This document shows positions 55,135-63,830 of a stretch of 64,000 bases of DNA, one piece after another (position 1 is the first letter of the stretch; the number at the start of each line of letters is the position of its first letter). Position numbers and translations under genes: made by a program. Source of the stretch: Domibacillus indicus (GTDB lineage Bacteria; Bacillota; Bacilli; Bacillales; Domibacillaceae); the NCBI RefSeq assembly GCF_023715895.1, contig NZ_JAMBOO010000004.1, positions 345,955-409,954 of the forward strand. Direction: 5' to 3'. Below the pieces are notes generated by a model that made no database searches, had not been told where the DNA came from, and was given only the letters and a program-made list of their open reading frames with translations.

Positions 55135-56289
55135 TTGAAAAACGTATTGTTTATTGCTTCAGTATATGATCATTTAGCTGCTTTTCATAAGCCCTTTATA
55201 AAACTGCTACAGGACATGGGTTATTCTGTCCATGCTGCGGCTAGTCCCTCAATGGGAAGGAAAGAAGAGATATCCGACTTAGGTGTGAGCTGTCATGATA
55301 TAAGCTTTGACCGCTCTCCTCTCTCTCTTGATAATATGAGGGCACTCAAATTATTAAAGAAATTATTTAAAGGATACTCATTTGATCTTGTTCATGTTCA
55401 TACTCCGGTTGCCGCCTTATTAACTCGAATGGCTTTAAGAAAAAGAAAAAAAGAAAAAGTGCTTTACACAGCACATGGTTTTCATTTTTATGAAGGGGCT
55501 TCTAAATTAAATTGGCTTCTTTATTATAATGCTGAAAAGATGTCTGTTAAATGGACGGATGGAATTTTAGTGATGAATAATGAAGATTATTCAAATGCAT
55601 TAAAATTAGGATATAAAGAAGACAAATTATTCATGGTTCATGGTGTAGGTGTAGGCAGTAAGCTTCTGACTGATCATGAATTGAATGTTCAGAAGATAAA
55701 AGAAGAATTAAATATTGAACCTCATCAAAAAATAATTTCTTTTGTTGCAGAATTAAATAATAATAAGAACCATCAATACTTATTGAGGAATTGGAAAAAC
55801 ATTTTAAAAAAGTGTCCTAATGTAATGCTACTTATTCTTGGTAAGGGAAATAAAGAATCAGAGTTGAAAGCCTATGTTGAAGATGAAAAGTTAAAAAACA
55901 TTCAATTTCTGGGTTATCGAAACGATGTGCATTTTATCTTGTCTATGTCTGAGGTAGCCACTTTACTTTCTAAACGGGAAGGACTTCCAAAAAGCTTGAT
56001 GGAAGCGATGAGCCAAGGAGTCCCATGTGTAGTAACTGATATTAGAGGTTCCAGAGATTTAATTAAAAATAACGAGAACGGTTATGTTGTACCGCTTAAT
56101 AATGATGAGACTTTAATAAATGCATTCATAAAAATTCTTCAAAATGATCAATTAAGAGATAAGATGTCTAAAAAGTCTATTGAATTGGTTGAACCTTATT
56201 TAATGTCAAACGTTCTTAAAGAGTATGAGTTTATTTATCGAAAATTTTTAGAAAACGATTCTGTTGAAAAGGAAAGACGATTATCATGA
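55135..56289 (+). CDS. EpsD-like glycosyltransferase family 4
   Basis: A 384-residue GT-B protein, TTG start three bases after galE. It begins VLFIASVYDHLAAFHKPFIK, has HVHTPVAALLTRMALRKRKK and TAHGFHFYEGASKLNW, a pattern of B. subtilis EpsD-type enzymes. The C-terminal half has FVAELNNNKNHQYLL, FLGYRNDV and KREGLPKSLMEAMSQGVPCV (E-x7-E). It would add an early sugar of the EPS repeat. Overlaps the next gene by four bases. Confidence 0.87.
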   Translation: MKNVLFIASVYDHLAAFHKPFIKLLQDMGYSVHAAASPSMGRKEEISDLGVSCHDISFDRSPLSLDNMRALKLLKKLFKGYSFDLVHVHTPVAALLTRMALRKRKKEKVLYTAHGFHFYEGASKLNWLLYYNAEKMSVKWTDGILVMNNEDYSNALKLGYKEDKLFMVHGVGVGSKLLTDHELNVQKIKEELNIEPHQKIISFVAELNNNKNHQYLLRNWKNILKKCPNVMLLILGKGNKESELKAYVEDEKLKNIQFLGYRNDVHFILSMSEVATLLSKREGLPKSLMEAMSQGVPCVVTDIRGSRDLIKNNENGYVVPLNNDETLINAFIKILQNDQLRDKMSKKSIELVEPYLMSNVLKEYEFIYRKFLENDSVEKERRLS

Positions 56290-57152
56290 GGGTTGTTGTT
56301 ACTTCAGAAAAGGGATACATTTCTAAAAAATTGGATCAATGGTTGTCTACTAAAGATAAAACTTTTCAAATTGAAAAAGTTTCAATAAGAAATAAGCCGT
56401 TAAATGAAATAAATTTTGAGAACTGCGATTGTGTAGTGCATACGGCAGCCTTAGTTCACAAGAAAGAAAGAAATTACACTAAGGAAGATTATATGCAAGC
56501 TAATTATGAGCTCTCAATTCAATTGGCTGAGAAAGCAAAGGCAGCGGGTGTGCGCCAGTTTATATTTTTGAGCACAATGTCCGTTTTTGGTAAAGAGGGA
56601 TCTGTTGGAAGCAAGACGGTGATTGACTCCGATACGACATTATCCCCTAAAACATTTTATGGGGAAAGCAAGAAGGCTGCGGAGAATGCATTGTTGGATA
56701 TGCAAGATACTCATTTTAAAGTCGTTATTTTGCGTCCACCAATGGTTTATGGTCCAGATTGTCCAGGGAATTATCAACTCCTTAGTAAGTTGGCAAGAAA
56801 AACGCCAATTTTTCCGGACATTCAAAATGTACGCAGTATGATCTTCATTGATAACCTATGCGAGTTTATCAGAATTCTGATTAAAAGAGAGTTATCAGGG
56901 GTTTTTCATCCTCAAGATCGAGAATATATATGTACATCAGAAATGGTAAAAGAAATTGCTGAAATCCATGGAAAAAAAATCAAATTAGATAAGTTATCTG
57001 GTATAATATTATCGAATGTGTTAAGGAACCAATCAATTGTCAATAAGGTCTTTGGTAACCTAGTTTATGAGTCTGAGCTTTCTGCTTTCGAGTTGAATTA
57101 TCATGTGTGGGGTTTAAAAGAAGCAATTCGGCGGAGTGAGCTTCGTAAATAA
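56286..57152 (+). CDS. SDR reductase/epimerase of 4-keto-6-deoxy-HexNAc (WbpV-like)
   Basis: The 288-residue extended SDR has a degenerate glycine motif (VTSEKGYISKKL in place of GxxGxxG). The rest is typical: VHTAALVHKKE, FLSTMSVFG, TFYGESKKAAE (Tyr-x3-Lys) and LRPPMVYGPDCPG. With the EpsC-like 4,6-dehydratase it would reduce the 4-keto sugar to UDP-QuiNAc or UDP-FucNAc. The neighbouring initiating transferase fits use of that sugar as the first residue. Cofactor binding should be tested because of the altered glycine motif. Confidence 0.78.
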   Translation: MRVVVTSEKGYISKKLDQWLSTKDKTFQIEKVSIRNKPLNEINFENCDCVVHTAALVHKKERNYTKEDYMQANYELSIQLAEKAKAAGVRQFIFLSTMSVFGKEGSVGSKTVIDSDTTLSPKTFYGESKKAAENALLDMQDTHFKVVILRPPMVYGPDCPGNYQLLSKLARKTPIFPDIQNVRSMIFIDNLCEFIRILIKRELSGVFHPQDREYICTSEMVKEIAEIHGKKIKLDKLSGIILSNVLRNQSIVNKVFGNLVYESELSAFELNYHVWGLKEAIRRSELRK

Positions 57153-57177
57153 ATAACATGGATAAGGTGCACACAAT

Positions 57178-57756
57178 ATGTATAACTTTTTTAAGAGAAT
57201 AATAGATTTAGCTTTATCTCTTGGAGCTTTGATTATCTTTTCACCGCTATTTCTCATCCTTTGTCTATTGATCAAAATGGATTCAAAAGGACCAGTCTTT
57301 TTTAAACAGAAACGTGCAGGCGAAAATGAAAGTTACTTTATGATATATAAATTCCGAACGATGCGGACGGATACGCCGAATGTGTCAACGGACAAGCTTG
57401 GTGATCCATCTATATATATTACGAAAGTTGGCCGCTTTTTGCGTAAAACGTCTTTGGATGAGCTACCTCAGCTTTTGAATATTATCAATGGAGACATGAC
57501 GATTGTTGGTCCGCGTCCTGCTTTATATAATCAATACGAGCTGATTGCAGCGCGTAAGAAAGCAGGGGTTCATGTGCTAAAGCCAGGTTTGACCGGTTAT
57601 GCACAGGTGAAAGGCCGGGATTTGATTTCGGATGAGGAGAAAGTAGCGTACGATCATCATTACTTGGAAAATTTTTCCTTCTTATTTGATATAAAGATTA
57701 TTTGGCTAACTGCTATTAGTGTTGTTAAATCTGAAGGCGTGAGAATGAACGGGTGA
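57178..57756 (+). CDS. initiating sugar-phosphate transferase (EpsL/PglC-like)
   Basis: A 192-residue monotopic phosphoglycosyltransferase: one N-terminal membrane hairpin (residues 10-34), then PVFFKQKRAGENESYFMIYK with the FRTM motif next, TSLDELPQLLNIINGDMTIV, GPRPAL, and KPGLTGYAQVKGRD. It loads the first sugar-1-phosphate on undecaprenyl phosphate. Probable substrate: the deoxy-HexNAc made by the EpsC-like enzyme and the reductase upstream. Last intact gene of the locus. Confidence 0.93.
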   Translation: MYNFFKRIIDLALSLGALIIFSPLFLILCLLIKMDSKGPVFFKQKRAGENESYFMIYKFRTMRTDTPNVSTDKLGDPSIYITKVGRFLRKTSLDELPQLLNIINGDMTIVGPRPALYNQYELIAARKKAGVHVLKPGLTGYAQVKGRDLISDEEKVAYDHHYLENFSFLFDIKIIWLTAISVVKSEGVRMNG

Positions 57757-58303
57757 AACGGGTCGTTGTTATAGACTAGACTCCGCTGGTCATCACCAGG
57801 TCATTAAAGAGATTATTCAAGATAGTGCTGAATATAAAGCCGTCGCTGTTTTGGATGATCGGTTTGATCAATCGGAAATGATGGATGGAATTGTATACGG
57901 GCCTATGTCTTTGATGAACGAATGGCTACAAGCAGAGGACAAGCCGTTATTTATTATTGCCATTGGTTCGAATGAAGTTATCAAAAGAAATGGGGCTTCA
58001 AGGACCACAATTTGCGACAGTTATTCATTCTTCAGCAGTCATTAGTTCTTCTACGGTTATTGGTAAGGGTTCCGTTGTTCTGGAAAATGTTGTGATCAAT
58101 GCGGATGAGATTATCGGGAAGCAAGCGATTGTAAATATAGGGTCTATTGTAGAGCATGATTGTATGATTGACCAGTATGCTAACCTTTCAAGTGGCTGTA
58201 TAGTTGCAGGCGACGCTGCTATGGGAACAGGTATATATTTAAATCTGGTACGATTATCATGCAAAATGAGCTAATTGAATCCGGCACTTCTTGAGAAGGA
58301 GTG
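57753..58303 (+). pseudogene. broken EpsM/PglD-like acetyltransferase gene
   Basis: A GTG overlaps the end of the transferase gene and begins KRVVVI, but a stop (tag, 57777) and a frame change follow where the glycine-rich motif should be. The body continues as GHHQVIKEIIQDSAEYKAVA with VLDD, changes frame again near 57985 to the hexapeptide part (FATVIHSSAVISSSTVIGKG, NIGSIVEHDCMI, ANLSSGCIVAGDA), and shifts a third time near 58240 (SGTIIMQNEL). The C-terminal 40-50 residues are missing. This is a NeuD/PglD/EpsM-type sugar O/N-acetyltransferase, clearly dead. The aminotransferase partner (EpsN type) is absent too. Confidence 0.85.
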
Positions 58304-58330
58304 CCGGATTCAATTCATGATACTTTTTTG
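58274..58330 (+). terminator. long hairpin at the end of the EPS locus
   Basis: attgaatccggcacttctt (58274-58292) pairs with aaggagtgccggattcaat (58296-58314) with one G-T pair; a T run follows after about 10 bases (58322-58329). Probable terminator. Confidence 0.7.
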
Positions 58331-58404
58331 TTCGTTATAAAGAATATGTAAGTTGTAATAAATTAACCTTCCCTTGAGGGAATTTGCTTGCAAAGGTGAT
58401 TCAT

Positions 58405-58524
58405 ATGTATGATCTTTCAACTGATGGTGATATTCGTGTCGGATTAGTCTGGGCTTATACATTAAGTTTACCGCTTTGGATCTCGATGTTTGGCGGGATT
58501 AAGATCATTTTGATAGCTTTGTGA
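58405..58524 (+). CDS. 39-residue membrane ORF
   Basis: ATG 58405 follows AAAGGTG at seven bases. The peptide opens MYDLSTDGDIRVGLVW and continues with a hydrophobic stretch (AYTLSLPLWISMFGG, IKIILIAL) that could span the membrane once. I do not recognise it. It has a good ribosome binding site, and a hairpin with a T run follows at 58573, so it could be a real small gene between the EPS locus and the beta-helix gene. Confidence 0.45.
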   Translation: MYDLSTDGDIRVGLVWAYTLSLPLWISMFGGIKIILIAL

Positions 58525-58572
58525 CACAATCTTTTGGGAATTGAATAGAGGTGTTTGAGATGAGATCGAATT

Positions 58573-58620
58573 CCGCTGAAGCAATACTTAGCTTTGCTTC
58601 AGCTAAGCGGTCTTTTTCTT
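58573..58620 (+). terminator. terminator after the small ORF
   Basis: ccgct-gaagca.. / ..tgcttc-ag-ctaagcgg stem followed by tctttttcttttt. Confidence 0.65.
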
Positions 58621-58788
58621 TTTTATGGCGTATCAAGCAATAGCGTTTGATTCAACAGTAGTTAGATGAATTTTAATTATTTATATACATTTTTGAAATT
58701 TATTATTTTCATATTGAAGGAAATCGGTTTAATTTTATCTGGAAGACTGCTAAAATGCTTGTAATAAATTTGTAAAAAGAGGAGAAAA

Positions 58789-60093
58789 ATGAAAAATCTG
58801 TGGTTTATAGTGTTACTCTCATCAGTCATAGTTTTAATGGCAGGGAAAATTTATTGGGACAGTATGGAGAATAAACAGCAACATCTGTATGTACAGAACA
58901 AAATTGATAAAGAAATGTCTCTAACGGAATTCGGAGCTAAAGGGAATGCGAATTACTACAACAGCGAAACGAAAAAGTATTATGAAGATAAATCATTTAC
59001 CATTGAAGCAACGGATGATACAGAGTCTATACAAAAAGCAGCCGTCTACAGTCAACAAAACAATGTGCAAATCCAAGTGCCTAAAGGGAACTACCTCTTC
59101 ACAAAAACGAACCTATGGGATAGAACGACTTCGTTTGTAGGGATTGGAAATAGATACGAAGCCAAATTTATCAAGCATTTTAGTGGAGATGGATTTCGGA
59201 TAGAAGCGTACCATTCTGAGTTGAAAAATGTATCGGTTATTTCCTCGGAATCATTTAGGGATAAAGATAAAGGTTCAGGCATTGTGCTAGGTACATCAAA
59301 CAGTTCGAATAATACGGAAAGAAGGGCGAATTACGTGCAAATAGATGTTCAATCTATGTATCATGGTGGGCACGGCCTCCATTGTCAGACTGGCAATCAG
59401 GGAAAAGTAGAAGGTTACTTCTATTACAATAAAGGGGACGGAGTTCATTGTTATGTCGCATCACCTTCAAGTCCCGACTGGAACGCAAATAAAATGCATA
59501 TTTCGGCTACCGGAAACGGTCGTCACGGTCTTTATATACATCGTGCAGAAACAAATGACATCCATGCTACGGTACAAGGTAATGGCGGGTATGGCGCATT
59601 GATTAACTGGCCTGGGAATCACGGCTATATCTATGCAGAAGATAATGGTCAGGGTGGTGTTCATTTCGGTGAGTCTTCTCAAGGTAGTGATTTTGATGTA
59701 CACACAGTGGGAAGTTTACCTACTTATGAATCGCAGGATAACAAAGTTTGGGTTCGATCCCCATCTGAAGCTAAACAAACCTATCAGAAAATATACAACT
59801 TGTTTTTAGAAAATGTGGTCGATTTCCAAATCACTTCTTCGGCAACGAGTATTCCGGCAAATAGTTATATGGAATTTTCTACATCGGCTGCTCATGGAAT
59901 CAATCAGAATAACGGAAGTGAGATTTCTCTTACAATCAACCCTTCTGAGGGTCTTGCTCAAGGATTGTCATATGAAGTCTTCTTCGCAGGAACAAACGAT
60001 AAAATAACACTGCGTCTTCATAACAACACAGATGTGAGTATTAAAATACCCGTTATGACCTGGAATGGATTGGCATTTAAGCACTTTAACTGA
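58789..60093 (+). CDS. secreted or membrane-anchored right-handed beta-helix protein
   Basis: The 434-residue protein starts at ATG behind AAAGAGGAG. An N-terminal hydrophobic segment (residues 4-22) without a clear cleavage site suggests a membrane anchor. EFGAKGNANYY with TIEATDDTESIQKAA and VQIQVPKGNYLF is the start of the pectate-lyase-3/GH28-like superfamily, followed by parallel beta-helix turns (GLHCQTGNQGKVEGYFYYN, GLYIHRAETNDIHATVQGNG, YGALINWPGNHGYIYAEDNG). A C-terminal beta-sandwich follows. It could be an EPS depolymerase or lyase serving the neighbouring locus; no catalytic residues can be assigned. A TGCTAAAAT extended -10 lies near 58747. Confidence 0.82.
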   Translation: MKNLWFIVLLSSVIVLMAGKIYWDSMENKQQHLYVQNKIDKEMSLTEFGAKGNANYYNSETKKYYEDKSFTIEATDDTESIQKAAVYSQQNNVQIQVPKGNYLFTKTNLWDRTTSFVGIGNRYEAKFIKHFSGDGFRIEAYHSELKNVSVISSESFRDKDKGSGIVLGTSNSSNNTERRANYVQIDVQSMYHGGHGLHCQTGNQGKVEGYFYYNKGDGVHCYVASPSSPDWNANKMHISATGNGRHGLYIHRAETNDIHATVQGNGGYGALINWPGNHGYIYAEDNGQGGVHFGESSQGSDFDVHTVGSLPTYESQDNKVWVRSPSEAKQTYQKIYNLFLENVVDFQITSSATSIPANSYMEFSTSAAHGINQNNGSEISLTINPSEGLAQGLSYEVFFAGTNDKITLRLHNNTDVSIKIPVMTWNGLAFKHFN

Positions 60094-60249
60094 AAAAATA
60101 GCGAAATGCAAGTAACTATATGATGTAAGATTTCATAGGGGGGGCAAATATTGAAGTTGCTGTTTGAGTTAATAAGAGCATAGTCTATTTTTGCTGAAAC
60201 TGAACCCAGATAAGTACGTAATATTGGTGACCAACTTGTGAAGAGGACG

Positions 60250-60915
60250 TTTGCCTAAAACTTACGGTTTAACAGGATTGCCGGTAACGTGATAAACTGT
60301 CCTGTTTTCTTGCGCTTCTTCATTTTCACAGGACACTGTCAGCTATACTTTTGCGTGATGCGCTGTACGGTTTTGTGATTAATGGAGATGTCCTATTTCA
60401 GTAAGACAGTGATTCTACGATAGCCACATCAAAACTTATTCTCCCGGTACAGCGTGTCGACTTTTCGCGCTGTTCCTGGCTGGATATGTCTGTGCGACTC
60501 TTCTTTTTCCAGCGATAATAGGTAGATCGCGCAATGCCAACATGCCTGCAAATTTCCTTGACGAGTATTTTGATTTTGAATTCCCCGATTACTGCTGCTT
60601 CTGGCGCCACTTCCTCTCCAATTCGTCGCATTTTTTAAGAATTCAATCTTGCTGCCTCAGATAAAGGTTTTCTGCTTGCAGTTTCACTTTCATGTTCAGG
60701 TCCTTTTCCGAAGGAATGCTGCTTTCCCACTGGCTGGTCAAACCGGTGGAGTTCATCTGCATTATACCCATCACATTCATGTTCTAAGTTATGGACGGTC
60801 TCATATGTTTAATTCCTCCATGGCTTCTTTGACTGATACTCCGGCCAACCGCATTTGTATATCAATAGAATTAAGTTGGGTGAAAGAGTACTTTCTGGCA
60901 GAGAAGGTCAAAGTC
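60250..60915 (-). mobile_element. decayed IS3-family element (orfA and 5' part of orfB)
   Basis: Read leftward, orfA pieces appear first: YSFTQLNSIDIQMRLAGVSV with KEAMEELNI, then YNADELHRFDQPVGKQHSFG, then KVKLQAENLYLRQQD, a stop, and ILKKCDELERKWRQKQQ, ending as in IS3 orfA. orfB begins in the overlapping frame with IKILVKEICRHVGIARSTYY and RWKKKSR, then after frame changes RRITVLL and INHKTVQRI. Several stops and shifts show it is dead. The element stops after about 100 codons of orfB; the DDE catalytic region is absent. Confidence 0.8.
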
Positions 60916-61260
60916 GCGCGTCCATACATTTGCCGGAAGGCTAAGCGTTATTAAAGACGGATTAACAATACTGGACAGTTCAACGTTATCGACTCGAATA
61001 ACCGAAATATCATTTGGAACGCTGCGTCCGCTTTCAAAAACTGCCCGCATAGCGACAATGGCGAGTAAATCATTGGAAGCTGCTATGGCCGTAAGGGATG
61101 GATTTTTTTCAGTAACTCTTTTGTTGCTTCATACTCAGTTGTCAGTTTGTCCTTTTACATGCCGATAAAGTAATAAAAGAGTTTGGAATAGGCAATCTGT
61201 GTTTATTCATGATGTTTTGATAGGCTAAGGGCGGTCTCAATAAACGGCAAGGGGGAGAGA
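60905..61260 (-). pseudogene. remnant of a LacI-family regulator
   Basis: On the minus strand the translation NPSLTAIAASNDLLAIVAMR, AVFESGRSVPNDISVIRVDN and VELSSIVNPSLITLS is the C-terminal sugar-binding core of LacI-type repressors (complement of about 60960-61105). Upstream, in shifted frames, YEATKELLKK and YQNIMNKHRLPIPNSFIT extend the match to about 61260. The helix-turn-helix part is not found. The end near 60910 meets the IS3 remnant, which may have interrupted the gene. Confidence 0.75.
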
Positions 61261-62490
61261 TGTAAAACCTTTTCCCTTAACATCGTGAGTAAATGGATGG
61301 ACCAGATGTACTGTGAGGTTATACAGCGGCCAGCCGTTCTTTTGACACGGACTGCACGGTCATTTTCCATTAGTGTAATTAGTGTTGAAAGAAAAAGTAG
61401 TGAGAAGGAATGAAGGGTTTGCTAAGAAAAGGAGGTTTTCAGGATGAACTCAATGAAGTGCTGAGAACGGTTTGTAAAAAAGGAAAGGGAGCCCGTTTAA
61501 AAATTCGCTACTATCTTTAAAGCAGTACTACTAAACGGAAAGCAAGGAATGTGGTTATTAAGAGAGAAGCTTTAAAAACTGTTTTTTAATTTGGGAAATC
61601 TATTTAGTTCTCGTAAAATATTTCTCGGGTGATAAAATAAGTCCTGCAAGGAAAAGGGGAATGAAACGAATCAGTTTGGCGATGCTGTTTGGATTAGCCG
61701 GGATCAGTGGAGCCATTTTGAGGTCACAGGAGAAAGATCAAGGAGCAAGAGAAGCCAGAAAAGTCGAGACCAGCTGTGTAAGTGGAGAAAAGTCTAGAGT
61801 GTATTAAGGTGAAGAAAGAACTTTTATAAGAGGAGGCGCCTGTAGAAAAAGAAACAGTAAAAGCGAAACCAGCGGCTGAAGAACTAAATCGTGTCCAATA
61901 AATTCCACATGGAGTAGATAAGCTCCTTCAAGAAGCGGAATGGAAGGGAAAGAGGAAAGAAGCTTCTGTACAAAAAGAGCCAGTACGAGAAACAAATGAA
62001 GCAGTTGGCCTTCAGCTCAGCCCTGGGAAGAAGCGATCTAGTTGGTATTCAGTTGTTTTTCCAAGAAGGAAATTACCATGTGTAACAAAGCAGAGAAACA
62101 GATTAATGGCTGAGCAGCAGGAGATATCTCTGCAAATTGCCTATTCATAGTTTAATGCAGAAGAAGTTACTACGATTGAAGTGGATTTTAGAACTTGTGT
62201 TCGGTTTATATAAGAAAAGAAAGAATAGAGGCAGGAAGAGGGCCGGTTTGCCTATATATAAAGATTTTTAGGATGAACGAATTGATTAAAAACATACCGG
62301 TGTCAGGCCTACTTCCCTAAGTCATAGACTGCAGATAAAATGCAGTAAATAAAATCGGGCTGTTTGAAATAACTGGAACAGCTCTTTTAAAATTTTCGAG
62401 TATAACTTATTGTAAGCGTTTTCAAATAGTGTTAAAATAAGAAGACAATATAATTATCAAAGAGAACAAAAGGTGGAATAATATTTTATT
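61261..62490. other. decayed region without an intact gene
   Basis: No intact gene in about 1.2 kb. At 61661 an ATG with AAAAGGGGA upstream opens a short secreted-looking frame (MKRISLAMLFGLAGISGAIL), which stops after 48 codons. Pieces rich in Glu/Lys (EAPVEKETVKAKPAAEELNR) continue in the same direction in other frames to about 62200. This may be the remains of a secreted Glu/Lys-rich protein gene. A short hairpin-like sequence near 62352-62385 could be its terminator. Confidence 0.4.
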
Positions 62491-62532
62491 TTGTCGGTAT
62501 TTGTCGTATGATAAAAGTAACAAATTGTACGA

Positions 62533-62623
62533 AAGAGCAAAGCCATTGAAAAGTGGTGACGCAAAACTATAGGGGCTAACAAGAAGAGACTTTATGCCAG
62601 CCAGTTGCCGAACCTGAGCCTCT
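62533..62623 (+). ncRNA. c-di-GMP-I (GEMM-I) riboswitch aptamer, second copy
   Basis: agagcaaagcc opens the aptamer; ggtgacgcaaaactatagg then ggctaac is nearly consensus GEMM-I, and atgccagccagttgccg is the tetraloop-receptor arm. The closing stem is agag(c) with (g)cctct at the 3' end. It lies 20-30 nt before a GGAGGG ribosome binding site and the 67-codon frame at 62650. Closer to the class consensus than the copy at 19935. Confidence 0.88.
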
Positions 62624-62649
62624 GTACAGTTTAGAATGGAGGGAAAAGA

Positions 62650-62853
62650 ATGAAACAGTATGTAAAGCTGCCGAAAATCATGTTAATTCTCATTATTGCC
62701 TGGCACAGACATGAGTACTTAAAGTATGAGTATTTAGAATTAGGCTGCCTGAACAAAAAAATCCGAAAAGAACTCGAAGAAAAGAAGAGGCATCATTATA
62801 ACAAATATGTTGAGCGGTCTTTAAATGCTGGCATTCATCCCGTAATCCGCTGA
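62650..62853 (+). CDS. small basic protein under riboswitch control
   Basis: The 67-residue frame begins at ATG, seven bases after GGAGGG. A short hydrophobic segment (IMLILIIAW, residues 10-18) is followed by a strongly charged, Lys/Glu/Tyr/His-rich helix (LNKKIRKELEEKKRHHYNKY). I do not recognise it. Riboswitch, ribosome binding site, frame and terminator form one complete unit in otherwise decayed DNA. It may be a real small protein or the kept 5' end of a longer lost gene. Confidence 0.5.
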   Translation: MKQYVKLPKIMLILIIAWHRHEYLKYEYLELGCLNKKIRKELEEKKRHHYNKYVERSLNAGIHPVIR

Positions 62854-62927
62854 AGTGTGAAGAGGCCACGAAGCTAGCTGGCTGATTAAATGAAAAATCT
62901 TACACTCGTTGAAGAAAAAGTTCATCC

Positions 62928-62952
62928 ACAAAAAAGTGGATGACTTTTTTTG
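62928..62952 (+). terminator. terminator of the riboswitch unit
   Basis: gttcatccac / gtggatgac around aaaaaa, then T7. Confidence 0.88.
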
Positions 62953-62954
62953 TT

Positions 62955-63830
62955 TTTGAATGAGGATGTGGTCAGGGAGAGAAGTTTGTATAGGAACAAG
63001 TTGTAGACAATTTGTGCTAATGGCAAGATTGTTTTATAAACAAGTGGTTTCTTCCTTTCTTTTATTTTATACTTTTACGGTTTAAATTGTATTTTGCAGT
63101 TTAACTGATCTACAAAATGGCAGGATATTTACTCGTGTATCGTTTTATTGATACATTTAAAGTTGTATGCAGACTGCCCAGTTTCTCATTCACTGTTGCT
63201 TCTAATGGTGACCTAGCAAGGGAAGCACTTTTTGGAGGAGGTAGAGGGCCGGTGGGGAATTGCTCTTTTCTTCTCTGCGATCTTCTGCACCCATGCTGTT
63301 TAGGGCTATCAATAATCGATTGAAGCCTTCTTTCCGGCAAGCGTCTTAAATTGGCTTTATAATTTTTAACTTTTCAGATAAATGGACATGGCTAAAGCGT
63401 GGATTTCTGCGGACTGACGGCTTATCTTTTGTATTGAGATAAAGCATATACAGTATCTCGCGTGATGCTTAGTTACCGATCCATAAAACTGATTGAGTAG
63501 ATCGGATTTTTTAACTGCTGTACTTCCTGGATTTTTAGCCATTTCTTCTTTTTATTCTTCAGACGCACCTTGTCTAGTTTACGAATTGGCTTCTCGGTAA
63601 TCCTATGCCTAAAAAACTTCTAAAGATGTATTCACTAAAAAGGCATAAGAGCCATTTCCGACTCGCTGATTACACCTTTCAAAAAAGGATAGAGAAATGT
63701 TTTATTTAATCATTTATCTACTTTGGATTGTTTCTTTTAATGTATCAGCTGCCTTATCCTTATTTATTCTTTATCTGATAATATGGAGTCACTATTTTCA
63801 AAAGATCAGTAATGGATTGTCAACACTAAA
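62955..63830. other. non-coding or decayed stretch
   Basis: About 870 bp without a convincing gene. Frames at 63117 (+), 63110 (-) and 63697 (+) lack good ribosome binding sites and family features. A leftward piece around 63530-63600 (KPIRKLDKVRLKNKKKKWLK) could be coding debris. Confidence 0.4.

Noticed and set aside
60649..60954. 101-codon rightward frame
   Set aside because: It is antisense to the IS3 orfA remnant, whose leftward translation matches the family.
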